A DNA stretch of 64,000 bases from Heterocephalus glaber (lineage: Eukaryota; Chordata; Mammalia; Rodentia; Bathyergidae). The notes under the pieces are model-generated. The model searched no databases. It saw only the letters and a list, made by a program, of their open reading frames with translations, and was not told where the DNA came from. Positions within the stretch are counted from its first letter, which is position 1, and the number at the start of each line of letters is the position of its first letter. The position numbers were made by a program, and so were the translations under genes. The stretch is taken from assembly GCF_000247695.1 (NCBI RefSeq), contig NW_004624734.1:36447696-36511695 (forward strand), read 5' to 3'. This document shows positions 11,996-22,984 of this stretch, piece after piece.

Positions 11996-12076
11996 CTGAA
12001 AGAAGAGATGGACAATTGAAGGAGGGGCAAAAAGCTGCCTTAGATAGCACGGGGAAGGAGGAGAAGAGTTACTTAC

Positions 12077-12174
12077 ACTTAACATCATCCAAGGTAACAT
12101 GGCCCTGCTGACCTCGTTTCTCTAAGGCCTTTGCTGACTTATCATCTCTTGAAGAAAGCCTTTTATCTGTCAAC
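12077..12174 (-). CDS. PPP1R36: PPP1R36 internal exon ([15 protein letters not shown]...)
   Basis: A CATAACAG acceptor and a perfect GTAAGT donor frame 98 bases. G completes Arg, 32 codons read [20 protein letters not shown] then [12 protein letters not shown], and a final T begins Phe. The segment is charged and low in hydrophobic residues, as expected for the linker after the PP1-docking motif. The frame is intact. Confidence 0.95.
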
Positions 12175-12786
12175 CTGTTATGGCATACAGGAATGTTTTT
12201 AAAGGCTTTAGTTGTATCTAATCTATCCTGCCATGCATGAAGCATTTACTATAAAATAACGGGAGCCTGAGTATCATGCATGGGCTTCATCTAATGTAAT
12301 ACCCTTTAAAATGCATTTCATTAAACATTATGTTTATTAGGGCAGGGTAGAAGGCATGCAGATTCCTGATAAAGGATGTGAACATGGGGCTGGGGAATAG
12401 TTCAGTAGTGGGGTACTAGCGTAGGCCACAACAGTGCCCTGGGTTTGGCCCCAGACCCCCCACAAAAAAACAAGACACAAATCTTATCCAAAATAGATTG
12501 TTTCAATCATCTGTTCTGGTATAGATAAGATTTTCCGATTTTAAAGGCATTATGAAAAGTAGAAAAGTTTCTAGCAGCCAAGTTTTCACACAGATACACT
12601 TAGGGACTATGTGTAGCTCCCTCACACTTCCGAAGTGCGTCTGTTTTCCCTTGACAGGCATTTTTCCTTGATGGATATTTCAACTGGGGATCATGGGACT
12701 GGCATCTTCTTAGAGTCTGTAAAGACTTAAGTGGTCCCCCTGAGAGGGGCCTTCAGCAGCCCTGGAGGGATAAGAAGTGAAGCCAC
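12175..12786 (-). other. PPP1R36: PPP1R36 short intron
   Basis: A 612-base intron with a GTGGCT donor. A diverged ID element lies at about 12388-12470 (GGGGCTGGGGAATAGTTCAG); nothing else is recognisable. Confidence 0.85.
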
Positions 12787-12873
12787 CTTTCTGAAGCTGG
12801 GCCATCCATTTCAGCAAAGTGCACTGCTTTCCCTTTCTTTCCCTTTTCCTTGGGTTCTATTGTGGGTACAAAA
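12787..12873 (-). CDS. PPP1R36: PPP1R36 exon with PP1-docking motif
   Basis: A TTTCTATTGCAG acceptor and a GTGGCT donor frame 87 bases. T completes a codon, then 28 codons read [20 protein letters not shown] followed by EMDGPASE, with AG left over for Arg. KAVHF fits the RVxF-type motif ([K/R]-x-V-x-F) by which regulatory subunits bind the hydrophobic groove of protein phosphatase 1. A Lys-rich stretch precedes the motif, which is typical. The splice phases fit both neighbours. Confidence 0.95.
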
Positions 12874-12964
12874 CTGCAATAGAAAGGGGATAATTAGGAA
12901 CTTGACTTTTCTAAGGGAAGATGAATCATATCACAACCATAGCTCATGCAGTAGTAGGACTAGC

Positions 12965-13137
12965 ATCAATTATTTTTTTTTTTTTTTAATTTTTTTAGAC
13001 AGGATCTCACTGTGTAGTTCAGGCTGACCTTGAATTCACTATGTAGCCCAGACTGGCCTTGAAGTCATAATGATTCTCCTGCCTCAGCCTCTCAGGTGCT
13101 GGAATTACAGGTGTGCGCCACCACGCCCGGCTAGGAC
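12965..13137 (-). repeat. B1-like SINE with target-site repeat
   Basis: Poly-T, CAGGCTGACCTTGAATTCAC, CCTCAGCCTCTCAGGTGC and CCACCACGCCCGGCT. The insertion is flanked by AGGACTAGCATCA on both sides (about 12955 and 13132). Confidence 0.85.
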
Positions 13138-13629
13138 TAGCATCAGTTATGAGCAGAGGCTGAATGTCTTCGGGCATGGCAGTGTTCAATTCATGTATTT
13201 ACATATGGAACCATTATCTAGAGAAAGATTAGACCTTCAGACTGTACATTCAACCCCTTCACCTCAGCAGCTACCAGACCACCACCGTACACAAGTATTT
13301 CGTTTTTTCTCAGTTTTGTTTTATATTAGCACATGTTTACATTACATGATGATCACATCCTTGTGTGGAGTTGGTTACATGAACAGAACACATCTTGGTT
13401 CTTTTTTTATCCCCTTTGCCTGCCCTTCCTCCCTCCTCCTCCCTCTATCTCTTAATGTTCTTCCCATTCGAACAAAATCTGTCTTCCTACTATCTGTCTT
13501 TTATTTTGCTTTTTATTTATATTTTGTGTTTCTCTTAGAAGAGAAGCCATGTGACTATATACAAACATTTCTATCTGAAAGTCTTACAGTAACTTCACAG
13601 GAAGCTCATCCGTTTGGAAGGATTTTTTC

Positions 13630-13790
13630 AGTTTATTGAGTACTTGTGCTGGGGCAGATGCCTTTAAATCGAACCTCATTTGATCCTCACAGCATTCTGT
13701 GAGGAATACACTACTAGCATCATCGATTTCTACATCTGAGAAACCTGAAACTTGGAAATACATAAGTAACTTGGCCATGACGGGTGCCCC
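13630..13790 (-). repeat. MIR SINE, inverted
   Basis: TTTGATCCTCACAGCATTCTG, then CATCTGAGAAACCTGAAAC and AAGTAACTTGGCC are the reverse MIR core. Confidence 0.7.
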
Positions 13791-14412
13791 AGTTCTCCAG
13801 CCAGAGAAGCCCGCCCCCCCAAAGTGGTCACTTCAGGACCACACTGTGGGCCTGTCTGACGGCCTCGCCCATCTCTGGGAAGGCTCCCTTTGCTCCGGGC
13901 TTCTTAACAAGTTGCACAAGCACCATTAGATAGTGATGAGTCTAATAAGGGACCACAAAAAGCAACACGTATGGACTCAAGGTCCTGCTATGTGTCAGGA
14001 ATTGCTATGACACTGGACCCGAGACAGTGTCTGATCAGAGCCAAAGTACAGACTCAGGAATATCAGCAGATGCTAATGGGAAAGCAGAAAGGCCTTTCAA
14101 GAGAAGCAGGACGTGATTCCTGCCTCAGAGTGTGTTTTCTAGGATAACTGTGGTGTCTGCCATATACACTGGTTCGGCAGCCCACTGTGGGTTAGGATTT
14201 ATTTTTTCTGGCTGAAACAATGCTACATTGATAACCCAACCAGAAACTTAAAACTTAACCTCTGTCTGAAATTATGTGTCCCTCTGTTAAGCTTAAGTGT
14301 AGATGTAGTAATGGGAGCACCTTCCTCACAACTTCACTCATTCTTTAAAGATGGATATCAGTAACTTAGACCCTTATTGCCTCCTTGTCAAATCCCACAA
14401 AAATTATTTTAG

Positions 14413-14558
14413 AATCAGGCATGGTAGTGCACACTTGTAATCCCAGCACTCAGGAAGCTGAGGCAGAAGGATCACTGCAAGTTGGAGGCCATCCTGGGCT
14501 ACATGGTGAGTTCCAGACCAGCCTGAACTAGACTGTGAGACCCTGACTCAAAAAAACA
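14413..14558 (+). repeat. B1-like SINE, long form
   Basis: CAGGCATGGTAGTGCACACT to GAGACCCTGACTCAAAAAA, with the internal GCTACATGGTGAGTTCCAGA duplication seen in this lineage's B1 elements. Confidence 0.85.
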
Positions 14559-15427
14559 GGCAAAAAAACTATTTTAGGGAACCACCTCCCCACGAGAGTA
14601 ATAAAGTCAGTCAGTTTGTTACTTTGTTCTTCCAAGAGTCTTTGCTATATTTTGGCCATATTCACGCTGTATAATAAGCTATCTCCTAAAAGCAAGTATA
14701 TCATGCCATACCTCAAGAGGATGATTATTTGTATTTTTCCAATCTCCCTTTGCTCTCTTTCAGACCATTGGCATTGAGTTGGCCAGTGGGAGATTTCTAA
14801 ACTTTTCACTCTTTCTGGTGCTCTTGGTCTTTAAGGACTGGGTTCATGAGGAAGGATGTGCTGGAATATTGGGGATAGGAAGGGAAAGAGAAACAGAAAT
14901 GGGAGAACACCAAATGCTAACGTTGGCTACCTCTAAAGAAGGATGAGGGATCAGAGGGAGCAGACAAGAGAGGTGGTATGAAGAGATCTATCTTCCATAT
15001 CTGTATACTTCTGTATTATGCAAGTATTTATAAAAGTGAATTAGTTTATAGCCTGTGTAATTAAAAAAAGTTGATAGATTTACAGGAAGAAACACTATGT
15101 GGTTGGTACCTTCTATTGACAAACCACTTAGAAAGACTTCAATAAAATACTCAACCCCAAACATTTAAGGCATTCTAACAGCCTTGCTAATGTGTAATAT
15201 GCAGATTACTGCCTCCAGTCCCTAATATAAGATTATTTTCTGGTCTGTCCTTGGGCTATGGCAATGTTCAGGGCCCCTTAACCCAATGGCCATTACATTT
15301 GCATTTCTTTCCTCAAGAAAATAAGTGGAGACAGAAACATTCCATCTCCGTGAATGAAATGTCTCCCACCCTTTTCTCAAACCCATCTCTAAAGTTCAGT
15401 TTCTCGCTACACTGGTTTGCCTACAAT

Positions 15428-15524
15428 TTTTTTGTTTGTTTGTTTTTTTGGTACTGGGGATCGAACTCAGGTCCTTGCGCTTGTGCAGCAGGTGGCGAAA
15501 CCACTGAGCTAAATCCCCGGCCCT
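15428..15524 (-). repeat. ID-like SINE with target-site repeat
   Basis: Reverse element GGTACTGGGGATCGAACTC to CTAAATCCCCGGCCC. TTGCCTACA occurs on both sides of the insertion. Confidence 0.9.
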
Positions 15525-16514
15525 TGCCTACAGTATTATCAGATGAGAAAGCCTTAAAGTAAGGAATTTTTAAAGATCTGGGACTGTGAACTAAGTAAAT
15601 GTGCTTGGAATTAAAAGCCAAAAAACCACAGAATTCTGGGGTGAGCAGACATGTATCAGATACCTATAGGGAGCTGTCATTTGGCTGACAGAGAACTAAG
15701 GCTCAGCGAGGCTGCCAGTGTCCCAGTGTTTGAGATTCCTGATGGGGAGTGCCTGGCCTTAGCCAGGAGGCTGGCGTTTATTGTTCAACTTAGTCCTCAT
15801 TCGCTCACTGCTGGCCATGACTTCTCTCCTTCACACCTGTCTGAATGGTTTTCACTGGGTTAAAGTCACTCTCTAGCTGGCTAGAGGAACAGATCTCTCT
15901 GTGAGCACCTGCCAACAGCGCTAATGGTAGCTGGTGCTCACAATGCACGTAGGCCTGCTAAGAGGCGACAGTAGCAACTACTGGAAATTGTTCTTTAAAT
16001 TGCACCTCTGATTGGTTCCCAAAACACAGTCTGGGCTAATGTGGATCTTCCCAGACTCTCCCCTTCAGTCTGGCAGAGCAGGTAGAATGTGGTCCTTTCC
16101 CAGCCTTTTTGTAGACAGGATTTCCTAATATTATAGCATGATCATGTCATTGTCCTTTGGCCTGAAGTAAACAAAAACTTCATGTTTTCCCTCTAGAAAC
16201 TACGTCACTCCATGTAAAAGGCTGGAGCACTCATCTTGCACACAAGTTAGAGCTGTTTCACAATTAGCAACAGTTAGGCCACAACGAGAGGAGATTTGGA
16301 GGCCTCCACTCCCTTGGCTCGAGGTCCTCAGAGAAGTCCTTGACTTTACAAAGACCTGTACAGTCTGCTGGTTCTCTTCCAGCTGGGGTCGGAGCGCTTG
16401 AAACAAGAGGGGACAGGACTGCTGACACTGTGTCAGAGAGAAGCTCGTCTCATGGGCCAGCCTGGACACAGCCTATACATAAGGGAAATCTCGTCAACAA
16501 GCAGAGAGAACTGG

Positions 16515-16680
16515 GTTCAGCTGGGCACAGCGGCATTTGCCTGTAATCCCAGTTAAGCGAGAGGCCAGCCTTGGCAACTGAGCAAGATCCTGTCTCAAAA
16601 CTGAAAATTTAAAAAGGGTTGGGGATGTTGCGCAGTGAGAGGCACGGGGTTAAATCTCCAGATCCATAAAAAAAGAAGGA
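16515..16680 (+). repeat. Composite B1 + ID SINE
   Basis: A shortened B1 body (GCCTGTAATCCCAGTTAAGC, AAGATCCTGTCTCAAAA) is followed by an ID remnant (GGTTGGGGATGTTGCGCAGT). Confidence 0.7.
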
Positions 16681-16694
16681 AGAGAGAAAGGAAG

Positions 16695-16820
16695 GGTGAG
16701 CTACGCACAGTGGTACGTGCCCATCTTCTCGGAAGACTGAAGTGGGAGAATGATATCAGCCCAGGATTTTAAGACCAGCCTGTGCAGCACAGAGAGACTA
16801 CCTCTCAGTCAATCAATCAA
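16695..16820 (+). repeat. B1-like SINE, diverged
   Basis: CGCACAGTGGTACGTGCCC, AAGACTGAAGTGGGAGAATG and TTAAGACCAGCCTGTGCAGC keep the order of a 7SL monomer. Confidence 0.65.
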
Positions 16821-16877
16821 TAAGTCATGCATCCTGATGAACTGTGCAACCCCCTCACCTCTTCAGGACACATTTGT

Positions 16878-17000
16878 GGGGCGGGGGTTGAGACAAGGTC
16901 TTGCTATGTAGTTCAGGCTGGCCTCAAACTCACAGTGATCTTCCTGCCTCAGTCTCCCAAGTGCTGGGATTACAGGCGCGCACTACTACACCTGGCTCAT
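16878..17000 (-). repeat. B1-like SINE
   Basis: GAGACAAGGTCTTGCTATGT, CAGTCTCCCAAGTGCTGGG and CTACTACACCTGGCTC. Confidence 0.85.
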
Positions 17001-17439
17001 GACAGATTACTTCATAGAGCAGGGAATTCAGAATTAATGAGGCCAAGCCACTGGACAAATGACCACCACCTAGTAAGTGGCAGAGGTGGGACTGGAAGCC
17101 AAGTATCCTGCTAAACTATTCTTCACTGTCTTTTCCTGAACTGCATAGTAAGAAATAATGGCTACCTTTCTCCGCCCAGTACTGTATGTCCATTTCTTGC
17201 ATGGAAGTTAGGTCTATCCTGCTGCATCTGATAGTTCAGTCTGCACAGGTTAGGCAAGATACACCTGGGAGCAGGACACCAGGTCTTCTCTCAGAATGGG
17301 ATACCAGGTGAAGATTTCCTGACATTCACTCAGAAAAAGTGCCAGGAACTGCAAGGTGGGGAAGGAGAAGGATCATCTCTTGATCTGAACTTGAAATAGC
17401 TACAAGTTCATAGTCTCCTCTTGGCTACTAAGTACAAAA

Positions 17440-17625
17440 GCTGTTCTATGCCCTGTAATCCCAACATTCTGGGAGGCTTAAGCAGGAAAATTACAAATAT
17501 AAGACAAGCCTGGGTGATTTAGCAATTTAGTGAAACTCTGCTTCAATAAAAATAATAAATAAATAAAAAGGGCTGTTGATGTAGCTCAGTGTGAAGGCCC
17601 TAGGTTCAATGCCCAGTAACAGAAA
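17440..17625 (+). repeat. Composite B1 + ID SINE
   Basis: TGTAATCCCAACATTCTGGG and TGAAACTCTGCTTCAATAAA are followed by GGGCTGTTGATGTAGCTCAG and GGTTCAATGCCCAGT. Confidence 0.75.
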
Positions 17626-18534
17626 CAAACAAAAAGTGGGCCTGCCCCAGGAAAAGGAAGACTGAAAACCGCAGACCAATTTTCAGAGCCTTAAGTTGAT
17701 GGGATAGAACTCAGGCCAGTCAGATTGTCTGCATTCTAGACACTCCACTTTCCTCCCTCTCTCTGGCTGAAATTTCTTGGGCTCCTTCAAGGGTGTCTCT
17801 TAAATGAGAGCCCTCCATCTGGTTACTCTTTTCCTTCCCACTGAGTGATTTCATCTACTCCACTAACAGTGAATTCTTTAAAGTCTCTTTAATCAGTCTA
17901 TTCCCCTTCTCTTTCCACTGTTACTATCTTGACTTTAGCCACCAGCATTTGTCAAACTGAATTTCTTGTCTGTCTCAAAAAATAAAAGCTAAAAACATAA
18001 ATGGAAAATAAAAAGAACCAGAGATACACCTCAGTGAAAAGGCCCTGAGTTCAATCCCTAGTACAAAAAAGAAAAAAAGAAACACACACACATTTTAATA
18101 GTGTAAGAAAAAAAACTGACAACAAAACTTTGAAGCTGCAAAGACTTCAAATATTGGAATTGTCAGTCACAGAATGTGAAGCAAATGTAATCAATACGCT
18201 GAACACATAAAAATAAACTGGTAACTCCTAACAGTGGTCCACTGGTGGTCATTGGGGATAGAATTGGGTTAGAATCACTTTTTATTCTGTATGTTTATGT
18301 ACTTTTCCGTATATATGTACAACTTGATAGTGAGAAAAATAGAAAGTAATGGAAATATAGAATACAGTAAATTAAAAAGGTATGTATGCGTACACAAACA
18401 CAAGTATCAAGAAAGAGAGGTAGAGAACAGGAGGAAGAGAATCTGAAAGCTGAATGTTAACAACTACTCTTGCTAGGTGAGAACATAAAGTTTTCATTTG
18501 TTTGTGTTTATTGATTTGGATTTTTGGTGGTGTT

Positions 18535-18790
18535 GTTTTTGTTTTAGCGCTGGGGATTGAACCCAAGGATATTCTATCATCCCCAGCCCTTTTTATGTTT
18601 TACTTTGAGACAGGGTCTCCCTGAGTTGTCCAGGGTGAGCTTGGTGAGTAAAGGAGTTTATCAGGGGTTACTAACAGGGCACTAGATGACTTGCAGGCTG
18701 CAGCCCAGGGGGGACTTGAACTTCAAATCCTTCCATCTTAGTCTCCCGAGTAGCTGGGATTACAGGTATGCACCATCAAGCTCAGCTATT
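18535..18790 (-). repeat. Composite ID + B1 SINE
   Basis: GCGCTGGGGATTGAACCCAAG (ID) then GAGACAGGGTCTCCCTGAG and TAGTCTCCCGAGTAGCTGGG (B1), with extra sequence of about 70 bases in the middle. Confidence 0.7.
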
Positions 18791-19743
18791 GTTTTTTTTT
18801 TAATTACTTTCACACATTTATTTCATAATTTTACAAAGTCCATGTATTTGTTAGGGTTCTGGCCTTGACCATTTCACTCCCTAGTCTAATTTTGCACTTG
18901 CCTTTCTTCTGAGGGCCAAGTTTCTGCCTACTACTGGCTTCGTGACCTTCGTGGTGCAGGCAGGCACCTCCAAGCCTGCATGTCTAAAAAAGTAAGCTTG
19001 TTATCTTTCACCTCCTCTGCATACATACACCACATCCCTGTCTCTCCACTCTCCTGCCAGAGTCCATCTGGGCTCCGGTCACCTCCTGGGACTGCTGCCC
19101 AAAAGTCCTGTCCACCTAATCTGAATCTTGTCCTCCGCGCTCCCGTAGGCGGGGCCTTCTAGAAGCCACACACATGCCTGGTAAGGGTTCTTGGAGTGAG
19201 GACTGCCACCTCGGCAGCTTCTACTCTAGCCCCTGTCTTCTCAGACATCCTCAGACTTTAACAGGAAATCAGTATTTCCCCCAAATCCAAACACAAACTC
19301 ACCTAGAATACACAAAGCTCTGCTTCCTTCTACCTTACTATTGCCCTTAGCAAGGGGACACCTACTGTAATCTAAGGTTTGCCATGTTGAATTGCTCAAC
19401 CTCAAAGCAGCTGCACCTCAAAAGGGCCGATCCCATCATTCACTGTATTCCTTTTTCCATCTCCCCTAAAGGCCCCAATACGTATACTTCACACAGTCTG
19501 GGGGTTTCAGGGTTTTTTATTTTTTTACTTTTTAAATTGAGTTATAACTTACATGTAGTAAAGCATATAAATCCCAAGTATACAATTTGATGAAGTTTTT
19601 AATATGTAAATATCCATGTAACCACAACATATAAACCATTTCTAGCACCTGGGAAGGTTCCTTTGCACCTTGATCTATGCCCCACCAGTACACAATTGTC
19701 CTAAAAGTAACTACTGTTGACCCTTATATCATGGCAATTCTTC

Positions 19744-19836
19744 CTTTTTTTTTTTTTCTTTTTGGTGCTGGGGATCGAACTCAGGTCCTTGTGTTTGCGC
19801 AGCAGGCGACAAAACCACTGAGCTACATCCCCGCCC
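19744..19836 (-). repeat. ID-like SINE
   Basis: GGTGCTGGGGATCGAACTCAG to GAGCTACATCCCCGCCC; CATGGCAATTCTT is repeated on both sides as a target-site duplication. Confidence 0.9.
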
Positions 19837-20216
19837 ATGGCAATTCTTTTTTTAAATTAATTTTATATAAACATAGTCATTTGGCGTTTATATTTTTGTG
19901 TCTGGTCTCTTTTAGTCACCACTATGTTATATAACCTATATTTTATGTGTTTGACACAATAATTTTGTGTATGGAGTACAGTGTGATACTTCAGTCCATT
20001 TATACAATGTGTAATGATCAGATCAGGGTAAATGGCATATTCATCACCTCAGACATTTATCATTTCTTTTGTATTGGGAACATTCACATAAATCTTTCTA
20101 CTAGCTATTTTGAAATGTACAAATAATTACAACCTACACTTTAAATCATATCATTCCATATACTCTCCAAAATTTGTGGAAATCAAATCAAGTCATATTT
20201 TAAAAACAATTTGGTT

Positions 20217-20327
20217 AGGCTGGGGATTTAGCTCAGTGGTTTCCCCGCCTGCTACCCAAGCGCAAGGACCCAAGTTTGATCCCTGGTACCAAAAATAATA
20301 AATAAATAAATAAATAAATAAATAAAA
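20217..20327 (+). repeat. ID-like SINE with (AAAT)n tail
   Basis: GGCTGGGGATTTAGCTCAGT to TTGATCCCTGGTACC followed by an AAAT array. AACAATTTGGT flanks the element on both sides. Confidence 0.9.
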
Positions 20328-21384
20328 CATTTTAAAAAAACAATTTGGTAACAAGACAAAAGAAACGTTAGCTTCATATGAATATGAAAACTATAAAACT
20401 GACTATCTGTAAATGTATTAGTAGGTTCATGTATGAAATACCGTCACTTGGGGTAGGTTATAAGTAGATTAGCAGTGTAAATTAGTTTGAAAAATCCTGC
20501 AAATTAACTTAATTTACATAGAAGTTCAGTAAGTAAAAAGTATGGTCCAGTTTTTATAAAAGAACTGAATGACCTTTAAATATATTGAAGATTGGGGGAA
20601 AATAGCTGGCACTTAAAATTTATGCCCACATTTCCTCATGCTTGTGAGATTTAGAGCCCTGTGGCCAGCCTGTCTAGTCCTAAAGCTGCCTCGTTGACTC
20701 TTTCTCGCTGAGTGTGACATTTCAGAAGCCTCTGGACAGAACCTTCTGTGACATATGTGCGAAGAAAACACAAACCTGATACTGCTTGGGAAATGACAGG
20801 TTAATAAAAAGTACCCAAGTACTTATATTCTGTGAAATATAAGCTCTTTATTTTTAATCAATGTATATTATTTGAATAATTAATAAGTTTAATTTGCATT
20901 AAATATATCATTATACTTATAACGTAACTACACATTCCATCTGCTCAGCCACCTCCTTCTCCGGGCTCCGCCCCATGTGCTCACCAGCCTAAGAGCTGTG
21001 TCCCTGTGAATCCACCACGGCAACCTCAAACAGCGCCAGCTCTGCCCCTTTGGGACGCGGCAATCCCAGCCTGCACAGGCTCCCGAGTCAACCTAGACAC
21101 CCGCTTCCGTTTTGACCAGCGTGGAATTAACCAGGATTCTCGCAGTTTCTTACTCGTACAACTGTCCAGATCCCTCCTACCACTGGTCTTCTAATTGGCC
21201 CCCGCCTCTGCTATTCATGCCTTGAATCCAGCTGGTTAGCTGAACGTGCTTACTGCTTAAGCACCTACTTTGTGAAGTTGTGTAGATGGCTCCCAGCCCA
21301 CGAAGACAAGGAACCCACTTGTTGCCAGGGAGGGGTTTACAGTATGGTTGAGGGAGTCATTGGGTACAGCAGAAATGTTTGACA

Positions 21385-21560
21385 AAAGATGAACCTTGGT
21401 TCTGTCAGTTCTGCTACTTACTATCTATATGACTTTGTTCAATCTCCCCAGCCTCGTTTTTTTACAGTAAAATGGGGATGTTAATGCTCACTTTCCATAG
21501 CTGTTGTATTAAAGTTATGAAAGCCTGGCACATGGTAGGGGCACAACAATGCACAATAGT
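21385..21560 (+). repeat. MIR SINE
   Basis: TTCTGCTACTTACTATCTAT, AGTAAAATGGGGATGTTAA and AGCCTGGCACATGGTAGGG. Confidence 0.8.
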
Positions 21561-21882
21561 GGCCAGTGTATCATTTCAGCTATATATTTTTAGGGTCAGC
21601 ATTTATCTGAATGGAGATTACTAGTTTTTCTAATCCAGCGATTTTACCTTATAAAAGTCACCATTTCTTGCAGGAGGTTTACTCTGGCACATAGGAGATG
21701 GTGGATAAGTGTTAACAGAAAGTGATGTCTGAAAGACTCTTCAGCAAAATGCCGATTTTCAGATGGTGGGATTTCACCAGATATTTTGTTCTTTATATTC
21801 TTCTGTGTTGCTTGAGTTATTTTTTAACCCGGAGCACATATAATTTGTATAAAAATTGCACAAAAGCGTTGTTGAAATTTAC

Positions 21883-21947
21883 CGTCTGAATTCAAGAGTT
21901 CTCGTATCATCTTTCCAGTACCACATTCCTAATCGTAATCCCCACTG
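21883..21947 (-). CDS. PPP1R36: PPP1R36 second exon ([13 protein letters not shown]...)
   Basis: An ATTTACAG acceptor and a GTAAAT donor frame 65 bases that read [20 protein letters not shown] and R, with CG left over for Arg. The alternative acceptor three bases on (CAGCAG) would remove only the Gln. The GMWYWKD core is a hallmark of the N-terminal part of PPP1R36. It contains an in-frame ATG (Met of GMWYW) that could serve as the start, given that the expected ATG in exon 1 is missing. Confidence 0.92.
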
Positions 21948-22639
21948 CTGTAAATGAGATGAATGCAGCAAAAGTGATTAAAATTCAGTTTACAACTCAC
22001 ACGGCACAATAAGTCTTTAATAATTCCTATTAGCTGCTCTGCTCTTTATTCAATAAAGATATAGGATCTTAATTTTTTTTTCTTTTAACTTGAAGCCAGG
22101 ATTTTATCCTTTTTTTTGTTTTTGGGATGTAGTTTCAGTAGGATGGGAGGGAGGGAGGGAGGCAGAAAAGAGGAGAGAAAAGGCGGAGAGAAAGGAAGGG
22201 AGGAAGGAAGGAAGGGAGGGAGGGGAGGAGGGAGGGAGGGAGTGCACGTAGCTCAAGTCTTAATAAAGACACAATAAACTGACCCCCAGCGTAGCCTCAG
22301 CCTATTAGACGCTCACAGGAGGAGCAGCCTGCTCTCCAACCGCGCTTGTCCAGGGTGGCGGAGAGCAGCCCCCGGCCTGTGCCCCACAGCTGGGCTGTTT
22401 GGTTTTCAACTACCCAGCCAGAGGCGGGATCATGGGCTTTCAAGGAATCTAAACCTCTGCCTGAGGATTCTGGCTGCCTGCAGAATCCACTAGAGAAGTT
22501 TTGTTTTTGTAGGCGAGTAGGCCCTGCGGCGCGGGGCAAGGGGCTCAGCAGAGGGCAAGGGGGCGTTGCCGGCGCCCCGAGGGCCGGCGGTTCTGCAGGG
22601 CCCGGCTTTCCGGCCCCTGGGCGGGGACTCAGGCTTCAC
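21948..22639 (-). other. PPP1R36: PPP1R36 first intron
   Basis: About 690 bases between the conserved part of exon 1 and exon 2. It includes a GGGA-type purine microsatellite at about 22143-22246. Its 5' splice site is unclear because ATAAGT stands where GTAAGT would be expected. Confidence 0.6.
22143..22246 (+). repeat. GGAA/GGGA purine microsatellite
   Basis: Repeated GGGA and GGAA units (for example GGGAGGGAGGGAGGC and GGAAGGAAGGAAGGGAGG) over about 100 bases, close to the PPP1R36 promoter. Confidence 0.9.
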
Positions 22640-22711
22640 TTATATCCAGCTGGGAGGGGTCTGCAGGTCCAACCGCTTCCTCCTCGAATAAAACTCGGGC
22701 ACTTGGTTCAC
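22640..22711 (-). pseudogene. PPP1R36: PPP1R36 first coding exon, start codon lost?
   Basis: From 22711 the minus strand reads GTG AAC CAA and then VPEFYSRRKRLDLQTP, a clear match to the human N-terminus, where VPEFYARRKR follows Met-Tyr-Arg. Here the expected ATG is GTG, no ATG exists upstream in the same frame before a TGA near 22800, and the frame closes with TAA at 22640-22642 soon after the conserved QTP. The expected GTAAGT donor appears as ATAAGT at 22638-22643. So the exon looks non-coding or damaged in this animal, while all downstream exons are intact. Translation could begin in exon 2, at a non-AUG codon, or from an unseen leader. An assembly error is possible. It is marked as pseudogene only for this exon. 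Confidence 0.6.
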
Positions 22712-22900
22712 GGTCTTCCCCCTCGGCCTCACCAGGTCGCCCAGGCTACGGGGGGGGGGGGATTGGGGCGGGGCCTGGAGGGCGGGCGCCCCCTCTCACC
22801 CCCACCCCCACCCCTCGCGCCCCGAGGTCCCCAGCCTCGCACCTTGCTCGGGGGCATCTGGCTGCCTCCCCAGGAGTAAAACTTGCAGAATTAATTCTTC
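22712..22900 (-). promoter_or_regulatory. PPP1R36 CpG-rich promoter
   Basis: A GC-rich block with GC boxes (GGGGCGGGGCC), an inverted CCAAT box (ATTGG at 22762-22766) and a run of 12 G at 22750-22761. It lies just upstream of PPP1R36 exon 1 and has no TATA box that I can see. Confidence 0.6.
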
Positions 22901-22984
22901 GCGGCATTCCGTGGAGACCACTACTACTTTAGTAGGAATCCAGGTTGAACCTAGGTTGGCACTGGGGGCTGCAGGGAGGAAGCT

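Larger units (their letters stand above)
12874..21882 (-). other. PPP1R36: PPP1R36 intron(s), one short exon not located
   Basis: The flanking exons leave CG on one side and need CA on the other, so an exon of about 48 bases (in human it codes for roughly FAAEDSVQWLLKHHP) should lie here. I could not identify it by eye. The remaining content is B1, composite and ID SINEs and one inverted MIR at about 13630-13790. Confidence 0.7.

Noticed and set aside
21661..21790. Minus-strand peptide resembling the missing PPP1R36 exon (HFAEES...HH)
   Set aside because: There is no splice acceptor in the right place, and the Trp-Leu-Leu-Lys core is absent. The likeness is probably chance.
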